The notes beneath the pieces were generated by a model. The model was not told where the DNA came from. It saw nothing but the letters and a program-made list of their open reading frames with translations, and made no database searches. The translations under genes were made by a program, and so were the position numbers. A stretch of 64,000 nucleotides of DNA from Nitzschia sp. pyKryTriq1 (lineage: Eukaryota > Bacillariophyta > Bacillariophyceae > Bacillariales > Bacillariaceae): the NCBI GenBank assembly GCA_956465555.1, contig OY101118.1, positions 2,811,751 to 2,875,750 on the forward strand, in the 5' to 3' direction. Below are positions 40,522 through 50,692 of this stretch, piece after piece; within the stretch, counting starts at the first letter, position 1; each line of letters starts with the position of its first letter.

Positions 40522-41783
40522 CTAGTCCTCCTTGTGGAGATACTCCTTCAAGGCACTGGCGGCATGAACATCAGCACCTTCTGCCGAGCCACCCCTGGCG
40601 ATATTTGGGAGAGAACCGATGTGCGAAACATCGTACTCCCGCAATTCAATTAGTTTCCCTTGCTCCTTTAGTCTATTGGCATACCTAATGGAGAAAGAAA
40701 GAAGGAATCTTCAGAAAAACAAGCGCTTGCCGATGGCGGAACAAACAACAATCACCGATGTAGCAACAAAAAGAAGTCGTCTACCGAAAGAACTTAAACT
40801 TACATTTCCCCTTCATCGCGGAGGCAATCCCGACTATGAATTTCGATATACGTAGGTGGGAGCCTTTCCACGACTTCGTGAGGGGGATCGAAAAGCAACG
40901 ATACTCTCCAGTCCGCGGCCAAAGTTCCATCGTCCCCGGCCAAGTAGACAGTCCATGCGTACGTATTATGAAAGCCCGACCAAACATCATCCCAATTCTT
41001 CAAAATGCTCTGAGTGCCACCGTAAGGCTTCGCCATGGGGACGATGGATACTTGGCACTTTAATTGGTATCCTCGCTCAGTAAGTCGCCGAGCTGTTTGT
41101 GCGGACATGTAACCACCTGCACTTGTACCCCAGGTAGCAATTCGTCCATAGTCAATACCTGACAGTAACAATGATTCGAGAGATACTTTTTGTTCCAACA
41201 TTGCCACGGAAGCATCAATGGCATCGTGGACACCCGCTGGGTAAGGGTATTTAGGTGCCAACCGATAGCCAATAGAACAAACAACTGCTTCCGATTCTTG
41301 AGCCAGCCAACGCACATAAGGGATTTCACCTTCCACGTTGCCCAGGATGAAACCACCGCCGAAAAAGTAAAACACGATCGGTAGTTTGGATTCGATGGTG
41401 GCATCGTGAGGACAAGCACAAAAGACTAGGATGGAATGGTCCGGATCTTGGACGGATGGAATCGTAAAGTTTGTGACCCGAGTCGGAGTCGCTCCAAAGC
41501 TTGCGCTGTAGTAGGCTTCTCCCATCATTTTGACAACGAATTCCGACGAAGCTTGGGGTGCAAAATCAGAGGAAAACTTGTTCCAATACTCCGCCTGGAC
41601 GTCTATAGACTTATCAAAAATGTGCTGTGGTTTTGGGAAAACAAGAAACGGCATGACAAAGTAAACAATGATGTTGTAGGTCACCGTTTCCTTTCCATCC
41701 CACTTTTGTGCCAAATAGGTTGCCAGGATGCTGACAACGATCGCAAGCACGATGCCAATTTTTGCAAGAATGCCAAATGCCAT
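40522..41783 (-). CDS. Membrane-anchored HSL-type alpha/beta esterase, 380 aa, two exons
   Basis: Exon 1 41783..40804, exon 2 40684..40522. Reading on without splicing stops at once at TAA inside the GTAAGT donor; splicing gives CLRDEGEMYANRLKEQGKL and supplies the catalytic His in EYDVSHIGSLP. The chosen ATG gives MAFGILAKIGIVLAIVVSIL, a signal anchor right at the N-terminus; an in-frame ATG at 41846 would add 21 residues. The fold is the hormone-sensitive-lipase / arylacetamide deacetylase group: oxyanion motif VFYFFGGGFILGN, YRLAPKYPYPAGVHDAI, nucleophile Ser in WGTSAGGYMSAQTA, and Asp in EIHSRDCLRDEGE. The oxyanion motif has Phe where the family nearly always has His (HGGG). Likely a lumenal ER or secretory-pathway carboxylesterase; substrate unknown. 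Confidence 0.85.
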
Positions 41784-41846
41784 TGTGTACAGTACGCAAT
41801 ATGTTTCTAGACCGTATTCATAGATGTAAGCACTCGAGGGTAACAA

Positions 41847-42590
41847 TCAAGCTAGCAGTAGAACTACCAAAAGTAGAAGTGATAGATGCAAAATGAACAA
41901 TTTCGTGCAATCGAGGAGAGAGGATTGAAGTATGAGAACACTAAAAAAACGCAACAGTACAGCAGGTAAAGATCGCGTAGAAAGATATTACTGCACGTAT
42001 CGTGGGCTCTGACTGACTGATAGACAGACAACTGAGCGCACGCCAGCATTCGTGAATCGATTACCAATACGCACAAGTCGGGCAGAGAGGGTACTCCTAC
42101 TCGAGAGATCCTAGTAGAGCGCTCTTTCGCTCACGAGGCTCGCAAAAGACTGCTTTCCAGTTAGTGGATACTGCTGATTCATTCAGCTAATCTCTGGCTC
42201 GATAAAATGGGCTAGCGATACCCACAGACAGTTCACTGATCCACCTACTACTGACTAACGACTTTGTTGTTTCGTCTCCTCGGCCGAGACGATTTCTAAA
42301 CTGTTGCGAGTGGGGTCACGCGGTCTCTCCTACAGCCAGAAATATAAAGTTTCTTCAGCTTCTCTTCAGCTTCGACGAACTAAACACTCGTACGCGGATG
42401 CAGGTTGCAGAAGGACGACGTCACAACAATATCATAGAAGATAAACTTTTATTATTTGATTTCTTTGTATGAAACATCAACATTTACCAGGGAAAGAAGG
42501 GCTGGTGGCGCACTGGTCCCTTAAGCTGAAAAATCCTCCTCTTTCCTCCGCCCAAACAACAACACTGCGCTCCATCGACATTTTGAGCAC
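41847..42590. other. Intergenic
   Basis: Spacer between the esterase 5' end and the 3' end of the next minus-strand gene. No coding content or strong repeat was seen apart from short CTAG motifs. Confidence 0.3.
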
Positions 42591-43613
42591 TTAGCAAGTG
42601 TTTTCTCTAATCTTCATCTTTTCAGACTGCAACTCGGCAACATAGGGAGGGCCTGCGTTTCGAATCAAATAGGCATGGTAGTCGCCCTTTTCAAGTGGCC
42701 ACCCGTTCCCACTTTGAGCAACTTGTGAATCCACATCATCCTCGCCCAAAGTGACAGTATTTGTCTGTGGGGATCCACGGCAACTTTGAGACCCACACGC
42801 CCACACCCACAGAAAAGGTGCCGGCAAATTAGTGGGATCTGCATCCTTGAGGAAGATACCGATCCAGTCTCCAAACTGGGGATCGCAATTTTGGAATCGT
42901 ACTTCTAGTTCCTCTCCAACATCAATGCAATCTGGCACCCATTCAATGAATCCGAAGCAAGTTGTAGGCGCTGCCGTTGTGGGAGTCAATGTGGGAAGTC
43001 GCGTCGGCGAAATCGTTGGCGACGTAGTGACTCCTTCCGTCGGTGCGTTCGTTGCCAGCTGAGTAGGAGACGGCGTAAATGGCGCTGCAGTCGGAGAAGG
43101 AGTAGCAGAACAACTGCTACAGCAAGAGCATGCGACCATCTGGCAATCAGCTTCGAAAATGGTCAATGTCCCCAATTCGCAAATTTGCCACGGGACTTCA
43201 CCGGTGAGATTGTTGCGCCCGACGTCAAGGGATTGTAGGCTTGCCAAGTTGCCAAATTCTCTTGGAACATTCCCGGTCAACTGGTTCTTGTTTAGAGCCA
43301 CAAACACTGCAGAAGTGACAAGGAGCAACATAATGTCAGAGAATTTTCCGCTTCAAGGCACAGTAAGAACGAGCACAGTTCAAAACATTATACTCACACA
43401 TCTTTTGCGCGTCACCAATTTCCGCTGGAATGGGTCCACTGAAAAGATTGTCCTCCAAACCAAGCGTATTCAACTCCGCCATGAGTCCAATCTCTGTCGG
43501 AATCGTTCCTGTCAACTGGTTGCGGCCAGCGCCGAGTACATCAAGCTGTGTAAGTCGACCTAGTTCAGTCGGAAGAGTTCCTTGAAGATTATTGATAACT
43601 ACTCGAAGGCGCT

Positions 43614-43653
<40 letters not shown>

Positions 43654-45194
43654 TGGGAAAGGAAAACAGTGAGTATCGATTCCGCAGCAAGCAGCAAATC
43701 ATATCCTTGTACAACAACTATTTTGGGCGCACCCCAGCACGTACTCAAGTTGAACAAATTACCGATTTCTGAAGGGATGGTACCCGTCAACTGATTTCCA
43801 GCCAAGTTCAAAAACACTACAATATACAAAGCGAGAGGGATGAGTTTTTGGCGCGAGCGAAAACATGCCGGTGCCGATTATGGGTTTGACTTTCTTCACC
43901 TACCCAAAGATTCGAGAAGGCCCAGTTCCGTGGGGAGGGTTCCGTGCAAGTTCTGATTCTCCAATGCCAAGTACTCATAGTAGCCAAACCCGTTGCAAAT
44001 GAAATCACTACGAGTGGTAAACCAGTCGCATTCATTGATGTCGTATTCCAACCAATTGGCCAAAACATCGCCGGCGGAATTGACTTGGGCTTCATCCGTG
44101 TACAATCCCTTGGCTAGTACGGCCAAAGTCCAACGTTGTACGAGGCGACGTTCGGTGTAGACATCAAAGTTTGGATCGGCTGCCAGCCACGCCAAGGCGC
44201 GGTACTGAGGGCTTTCCAGGTCATTAATAAAAATGGTCGTGTCAACTCCGCTACTGGCAAGGGTCGCGAGTAAGGCAGCTTCGGAATCCACGTTGATAGG
44301 AACCGGTGGCCTAGTAGGAACCACCACAGGGGCAGGCTGTGGTGCGGTGCTGTCTTCAACTACCCCAACGTCAGATGGTGGGTCGGCCGGAAAGTCGACA
44401 GGGGATGCGACAGGCGCAGGTGCGATGGGAGGAAGATTGTCCATGGTGAAGTCTTCGTTGGAAGTGGCTTGGGCCGACGTCGAGGTGCTACCGTCGTTTC
44501 CATCGTCGCTTAACTGAGAGTAGGCAACAGCAAGCCCAATAATCATGAGAAGCAAAATGAAACCGATCACAGCGGCACAAATGTAAATCTTTTTGGAAGG
44601 ACTGACATACGAAAAGTAGGTGGAGGTGTCACCATCCTTGTCCTGACTTTCCATTTCGTCTTTGTTGTTCCCCATCCCGACAACAGCAGGAGGCGTTTCG
44701 GGCTGAGTGTCGTCATCGGTGTCATCCCGGCCCATGTAAGGGTGCCATCGCTTCTTTTTAGGCGGAGTTTGGAGATCCTTGGCTTCATATTCTCTGAAAT
44801 CTCGTTGTCTCGGCTTAGTCGTGATGGCATAGGGAAGATTGGCGTTGCTAAAGACGGCGCCCTCAGTCACGACACTTCCAGTGATGGTGTCGCCAGCAAG
44901 TGTGCTGAGGTCGTCTTCGGGTCCCAAAACGGCTAGCCGCAACGGGGCGTTGGGGTCGCCGGTCATGTAGGACTGAGAATCTTCGGTCAGGGTGCGTTCG
45001 CGTCCTGCGAGAATTTGATCAACGGTGTTATTTCCCAGAACGCTATCTTCACCTTCCTTCCCGTCCATCATTTCACGGAAGTGAGCCTTTTCGGGGTCGT
45101 CACTCCAGTGGGATGACTCGACGTCCTCATTGACGGAAGCCGAGTCCTGGCTCTTCTTTTCCTCTTGCACAATGGCAATATCAGCGGACGCCAT
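42591..45194 (-). CDS. LRR membrane protein with C-terminal DWIG domain (copy B), 758 aa, four exons
   Basis: Exons 45194..43904, 43816..43763, 43613..43398 and 43306..42591; each join falls in the LRR region and restores the repeat (ESLVFLNLAGNQLTGTIP, IPSEIERLRVVINN, AQKMLFVALNKNQL), giving 759 codons. The layout equals copy A: cytoplasmic WSDDPEKAHFREMMDGKE motif, transmembrane segment near 205-227, Pro-rich stalk, pre-LRR region (SPQYRALAWLAADPN, RRLVQRWTLAVLAKG, ECDWF), LRRs and Cys-rich cap with CSCCSSC. A TPSPTxLATNAPT stalk follows, then the DWIG domain (about 637-758) with FIEWVPDCIDVGEELEVRFQ, CDPQFGDWIGIFLKD, WVWACGSQSCRG and NAGPPYVAELQS. Copies A and B are clear paralogues in opposite orientation. 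B has introns in the LRR part while A has none. Confidence 0.85.
43621..43652. repeat. (CA)16 microsatellite in intron 2 of DWIG copy B
   Basis: Sixteen perfect CA units on the plus strand. In the transcript this is (TG)16 immediately before TTTTCAG, so the repeat sits where the polypyrimidine tract of the intron should be. Confidence 0.9.
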
Positions 45195-46211
45195 TTTCTC
45201 TTCTACTTATATTGACTGTGTTTTACTCTCTCTATTCGCAAGGACAACTCACAATAAACTACCTCTTGTTAGGGAGCAAGTGGAAGTAAGCGGAAATGAG
45301 TAGGGGACCTTATCGAATGTGTGTGTGTGTGTGTGCGTGTGTGTGTTTGTGTGTGATGAGGATGGTTTTCTTCAAAAAGATTGAGATTTTTGATGCACAG
45401 GCGATAAACCGCTGCACCTCGCCCGCTAGTAGCCAGTGTGTACAAGTACTAGAGTTGCCTCTCTCGGAGGGAGATGAGGTTCGGGCAGAACATATTCTGC
45501 TCCCACAAAATAATATGTGAGGTGTGGATCTTTGTCGGTTCATCGGCTGTTGGCCTTAAATACCGACTTTATATTATATCCAATGCTGCATATTTTATCG
45601 TGTGTGAGTTCCAATGATTATTGCCCAACTTCGGACGCCGGCCGAAAATTTGATACGATACAATGGGGAATTTCAAGTTAACGTCAACCCAAATTTGGTA
45701 GCTAGCTGGAGCAGCCGTTCACAACGGATGGATAGCCGGCAGAAAGAAGATACCGGTACGTTACCTCTGTGCAGCATGAAAGCCTGACGACAACCACCGA
45801 TATTCTGACAACATCCCATAGCCACTCCGTAGAAGTAAGTAGTTGAGTCATGTACTAATTTGCTATCTAGTAGTAGTTCTTTGTGGTACGGGTAGTACTC
45901 TAGACGGCAGCATCCAGTTCCCTCTGGTCCTCCAGAGGGACACGCGCACGTGAACGACATCTGTAGAGTTCCGCTCTACTCGTAGTAGGAGTGGCTCTTA
46001 AAGCTTCCATCTTTTGGGCGTCGAATGCTATCGGCAGAATGTCAATCGCTACAGCCCAAGTGTTGTCAAGCCCAAGCCTTTGATTTCCATTATAATAATA
46101 CACTCGTAAATAATATAACAATATGCACAGTCGCTCCTCCCATATTACCCCAAACGCAAATGCCATTCGTACTATACTCCTTGGCAACAGATTCGCTTAG
46201 ATGGATCCTGC
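45195..46211. other. Intergenic with (GT)n tract
   Basis: An imperfect GT repeat lies at 45319-45355, upstream of DWIG copy B. The remainder is the shared spacer before the 3' end of copy C. No gene is seen. Confidence 0.4.
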
Positions 46212-47518
46212 TCATGGTGACGAGTCAGGAATGAGATCAGGATCCACATCACTAGGACAATCAAGTCGGTTGTTGACTACGGTGAATTGCGCCGTACTAG
46301 CATACGCGACGAAAGGTTGAGCTTCCTTGTTTCGAATGAGGTGGATTTCATAGGTACCAGTCTCGAACGATTGAAACGAGTAAAAGCTCGACTGAACAAC
46401 GCCACGGCATTGCTTGTTACCGCAGCTGTACATCCAATCGACAAAATCCTCGTCGAGAGCCGAGGGGTCCTCATCGGCTCGGTACAGTGCCAGCCAGTCA
46501 TCGGGTACTGAAAGTAGCGCGAAAGAATTAACAAAAAGTAGGTGAGCATCAGATGGATAGCTAGAGTGTCGACGAAACATACGTGCTTGGTTTTGAACTT
46601 ACAAGGATTGCAATTTTTGAACCTCACCCCGAAAGGTTCACTACGGACGAAACAGCTGCCGGTGATCGAAATTTCATCGATGCAAGGTGTGACCGTCGGT
46701 TGTGCGGTTGGCGGGGCCGTCTGTGCGGATGTGGAGGACGAAATTTCATCTGGTGGTTGTGTGACTTCTTCGTTAATATCAACGATTTCCTCATTTCCGT
46801 TTTCATTGAAGTCCAGGCCGTAGTATACGGTCACACCAGCTAGTGCCAACATGACCAAACAGCAAGCGAGCAATCCCAATCGAATTTTTCGAGCTCGCTC
46901 CTTGGGATAGACAACAGTCACCCTGGAGGCTTGGCTGTGTTCATCGCCCTCCTCATCAGCGATCCAGGCATGTCTCGACTTTCCAGAGCGTTCTTGAGCT
47001 TCGTAGACACCGGCCCCTTCGTTTTCAACTATAGCCACACTTCGTCGCCGGAAGTACCAGAAAGGAGCTCGTGGAGTCGATACTCTTCTGAGGGAAAATG
47101 GTTGATTTTCTTCGTCTCCATCAACACTATTGGGAGCTGTACTCATGCCTGCCAATCGTTGAAGCTCCTCTCTTTCTGCTTCCAGTTGGTAGTACCTACG
47201 TAGCATGTCTTTCATGTCTTCTGGCATGCTGGTGGCATAATCTGCGTCTGTCAAATTCTCGGCCGACACAGTAGCGTCGCCATCGCATTCAACATCAGGA
47301 TCACTTGCAGGGTCTGAATACTCTGCAATGAGCTTGCGATGGGCCATCATCTCGAATTCAGAGACTGGAAAGCTGACACCGCACTTTTCAAGGTCAGTGA
47401 TTAGTCTCCTGCGTTCCAATTCATTTTCTTTCAATGCCTTTTCCTGTGTAAGCTCTTCCGTGGCGACTTCATCGACGGCGGTGCCAGGGCACAGACAGTT
47501 ATTACAATCATCCAACAT
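46212..47518 (-). CDS. Membrane protein with C-terminal DWIG domain (copy C), 403 aa, two exons
   Basis: Exon 1 47518..46603, exon 2 46507..46212. Splicing (CCTT/GTAAGT, CAG/TACCC) restores FKNCNPLPDDWLALYRADED and 404 codons; without it both halves of the domain end early. The cytoplasmic part is charged, with predicted helices (ELTQEKALKENELERRRLIT, MLRRYYQLEAEREELQRLAG) and a Cys-rich start (DDCNNCLCPG). The transmembrane segment is at about 211-233, followed by a short Thr/Pro stalk and the DWIG domain (278-392) with CIDEISITGSCFVRSEPFGV, VDWMYSCGNKQCRG and RNKEAQPFVAYAS. There are no LRRs. The domain is the most diverged of the five (DWLALY in place of DWIGIF). Function unknown; cell-surface location inferred from the single membrane span and stalk. 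Confidence 0.82.
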
Positions 47519-48216
47519 GGTGCGAAGCGAAGGTGTGCCTTCGATGTTACAGCAACAGAAGAAGATTTCGAAAGTGTCTAAACTTCGTTTTGGATCGAGA
47601 TGGTGGATGCAACACGAAAATCACACGTGTTCTCGCCTCTATTCCCGGTCTGGCGGCTAGAACCAGCCGAAAAATGAGGGATAGCGCAATTCCCACCGCA
47701 TCGCGCGCCTTTGGGTCTCTATCTGTGCCAATCGACCATAAGTACGCATACTCGAAATTTCGGCGACCTGACTTTAATTAGACCAACGGACGTCGTTGAG
47801 ACCACAACCGGCAACATCAACCCATGTGTCTTCCGAGCCAGGCGGGGCGAGATTTCCCGCCATCAACATTTGAAATTTCATTCGCGCACTGGCCTGATGG
47901 TACTTGTACTTGACTATTCGTAGTAGAGTGGCTCTACCAAAGGCTACTGTAGGCCCTCTACAGGTACTCTACTCTACTACTACTAGAGAGTAGAGAGTAG
48001 CTACAAGTAGTAGTAGTAGTAGTAGAGAGAGTAGACTCTCTACCGGTAGTCTCGACCGTCAAGGTAGTAACAAAATTAGACAGAGCACTTTGTAGCTGCT
48101 TGACGATATAGTAGACTTGTACTCGTAATACCTTTACTGTACCTGCAACAAAGATGCTTCCACTTGGTGCTTACTGGGGGGCGGATGGTGCATGGTAAGA
48201 GCAGGTGGTGGACGAT
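47519..48216. other. Intergenic with GTAGTAG low-complexity tract
   Basis: A dense CTACTACTAGAGAGTAGAGAG and GTAGTAGTAG tract at about 47921-48060 precedes the LTR-like element. No gene is seen. Confidence 0.4.
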
Positions 48217-48416
48217 TGCACTATGCATGCAGTCAGGAGTCACGTCTGGCCTTCAGCCGGGATGTGCTCTGAAAAAGGGGGTTGAGGTTCGGTCTCGAAC
48301 CCACGGCCTCACACTCTGTGCGTTAGCCTTTAGCCATTGAGGCATTTGGAGCTCTCTTATTCAGAGGAGTGGGGAATGTCTTAAAGACTGTCTTGTGCCG
48401 TGTCCTGTGTATTGCA
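48217..48416. repeat. Left 200-bp terminal direct repeat
   Basis: Appears identical to 49443-49642. On the minus strand it carries a tRNA-like segment: D-arm-like GCCT...GGCTAA...AGGC, then a B-box GGTTCGAGACC, and TTTTT shortly after. This would be a Pol III promoter and terminator reading leftwards. Confidence 0.85.
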
Positions 48417-49007
48417 CTCTCCCCCAAGACATTTCTCACTTAGATGCCTTGTATCAGTTGTTAATTGTTTTTATTGCTAGGCGGGCGTGGTCTTTTGCAG
48501 GCGTGCGTGGTCAGAGGGCCGACGCTTCACGTCATAGTAACCATTACACACTGCAGTACGAGCCGCGCGCGCTTTGGAATTGTCGGGCTTCGCCTCGAAG
48601 TGTATTTTTTTTCCGGCCATTCTTGGCGCTTAGGGTCGTGTTGAAGTTGTGTTTTTATTACTCATGGTGCGGTCGTACGCTCCTTTATGTTGTTGATATG
48701 CCCATATTTGGTGTGGGCGGGTGGGCGCTGCTCGCTCTTCCACTTATTGGTTATTCTTGTGTGTATGTGCCCTTCACTGGGGGCGGTCGGTAGTGGTGGA
48801 GAAACTGCGCTCCTCCGAGCTATTATTTGCTGGTTTTTTGCGCCTCAATCTCTGGGCGGGCGGGAAGGGTGGGATTTTTCTTCTTTTCTCCCCCGAGTTT
48901 GTAGTGCCCTTCTGCTACACTGTGGGCGTGTGTTGCAATTGTGCCGTGCGGGTGATCAGGCCGTCGGTATATTGCGATGATTTTTGTTTATGGTTGTTAT
49001 TATTTAT

Positions 49008-49158
49008 AGTAGGTTGGTTGGTCGAGAAGCACTGCTACCTCTTGAGGCTTCCGTACGGAACTCCTCCCAATGCTTTGCTTGTTATAGTAGGTTAGTTGGT
49101 CGAGAAGCGCTGCTACCTCTTGAGGCTTCCATACGGAACTCCTCCCAATGTTTCGCTA
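49008..49158. repeat. Tandem duplication of about 70 bp inside the LTR-like element
   Basis: Two adjacent copies of a unit from TAGTAGGTTGGTTGGTCGAG to ACTCCTCCCAATG with a few substitutions, separated by a few bases. Confidence 0.85.
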
Positions 49159-49442
49159 GCGTGTTATTTTATGATTATTGTTTTTAGTGGTTGTTATTTT
49201 TACGGCGCAACGGCACACTTCAATGGGGGCTTATCTTTTGGACCCGAATTGGGTTGTTTAATGGTGGATTGTTGAGTGGCTCTACGGCGCACAGATAGGG
49301 CTTATCTAAGCTCTTGTTGTTCTTTTGTCTTCTTGTTATTATTGCCCTTGTCAGGGGCTTTTTGCTGCTCGGATTAGTCAATTGCGCGAACCTTCGCGTT
49401 GGGTTTGTTCGTACGTTGATTTTTTGTGCTATGAATTCATAA

Positions 49443-49642
49443 TGCACTATGCATGCAGTCAGGAGTCACGTCTGGCCTTCAGCCGGGATGTGCTCTGAAA
49501 AAGGGGGTTGAGGTTCGGTCTCGAACCCACGGCCTCACACTCTGTGCGTTAGCCTTTAGCCATTGAGGCATTTGGAGCTCTCTTATTCAGAGGAGTGGGG
49601 AATGTCTTAAAGACTGTCTTGTGCCGTGTCCTGTGTATTGCA
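49443..49642. repeat. Right 200-bp terminal direct repeat
   Basis: No difference was seen from the left repeat at 48217-48416, including the antisense tRNA-like segment. It is followed by CGAT, which matches the four bases before the left repeat. Confidence 0.85.
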
Positions 49643-50692
49643 CGATTTGGGCGCCAGCCGGAAGCAGGAGATGAATCCAACCCGTAGTAGTAACTTGATA
49701 AAATAATTTGAAAAATGATTCACTGCTACTATCACATCAAAAACGAAGGGATAAAGAGCTAAGAGCGCCAATATTTTTTGACACCGTCTATCTGATATTC
49801 TAAGATTAATAGTGTTATCCTTCTGTTTGATTTGAATCAGTTTTTGAAACTCTACTAGTAGAGTGTGCACACTGTAGTTAGAGGTATCGGGTGACGAGGA
49901 AAGTGATTGTCAGGCTCGACTGGCTCGACAGTTTTTTGGGGGATGAGAACTCAAAAGTTCGAGAGGAAGATTCCCTACTACTGACAGACTAACAGACCGG
50001 ACCCAGATCTGGTGCGCGCGTACCCAGACTCGGATCTGGGTACGACAGTTTCGGGAACGACCCAATAAATGACCTTCCCACAAAGAACAAAGAAAATCTG
50101 GTACATAGGAGCCACACTTATTTATTCCGAGGTACTACAGGTACTCGACTCTACTACCAGGTATGTACCGAGAGAGTCTACTACAGGTACCCCCGTCTAC
50201 CGGTACTACCGTACAGGCAACAGGCAAAGTACAAGTACCGTACTTCCACTTGCTCTTTTGGCAAAGAAGACGCAAGGACGGAAATGATAAGATCCTATCG
50301 AGCATCGATCAAGAGCCAGCCATCGGCTTTTTCATACTACAAATCTTGCTTGCTTAGAAGATTTTTTTCGAATGTCACACGCCGGGACGTCTTCGCGCCA
50401 AAAAGTGGGTTTGGAAAACGTCGTAGAATCCCACACAAATCAGTACTCCAGTTTGATTTTTTGGGACCCACACAAGCCCGTCCCCCGTGTCTCCATCCTT
50501 GACAGAAGCATCAAATCGAAAAAATGTGGGAAGAGAAATCACGAAGAATGCTTTATGCACAGAAATGAAAAAGATCACAGAAAGAAGACAGCTGCCAAAG
50601 AATACGGTAGAGCCTCACAAAAGATCAATCTTCCAAACAAAAAAGTAACCTTCGCAAAGACATACAGTACGTACAGGTAGTAAGAGACGACC
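49643..50692. other. Intergenic upstream of DWIG copy D
   Basis: It contains an inverted repeat, ACCCAGATC at 50001-50009 with GATCTGGGT at 50033-50041, and GTAC-type palindromes at about 50135-50240. No gene is convincing; frames at 50372-50680 are Lys-rich and lack a family. Confidence 0.35.

Larger units (their letters stand above)
48217..49642. mobile_element. Short LTR-like (TRIM-type) element with 200-bp direct repeats
   Basis: Two 200-bp direct repeats (48217-48416 and 49443-49642), with no difference seen between them, flank a 1026-bp middle. Each begins TGCACTATGC and ends GTATTGCA, so TG...CA ends are present. The bases just outside are CGAT on both sides (48213-48216 and 49643-49646), a 4-bp candidate target duplication. 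The middle has no gag, integrase, reverse transcriptase or other recognisable protein, and no clear primer-binding site. It contains a tandem duplication of about 70 bp (49008-49158). The best fit is a terminal-repeat retrotransposon in miniature, moved by another element. Repeats that look identical imply recent insertion. A pair of SINE-like units brought together by chance is the alternative. Confidence 0.7.

Noticed and set aside
45296-45520. Frame with CVCVCACVCLCV
   Set aside because: It is a translation of the GT repeat.
48270-48345. Functional tRNA gene in the terminal repeat (minus strand)
   Set aside because: D arm and B box are recognisable, but the anticodon arm and acceptor stem do not form, so only a tRNA-like relic is claimed.
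48395-49095. Three overlapping frames inside the LTR-like element as retroelement genes
   Set aside because: They are Cys/Leu/Gly/Val-rich translations of G/T-rich DNA and show no gag, protease, integrase or reverse-transcriptase motif.
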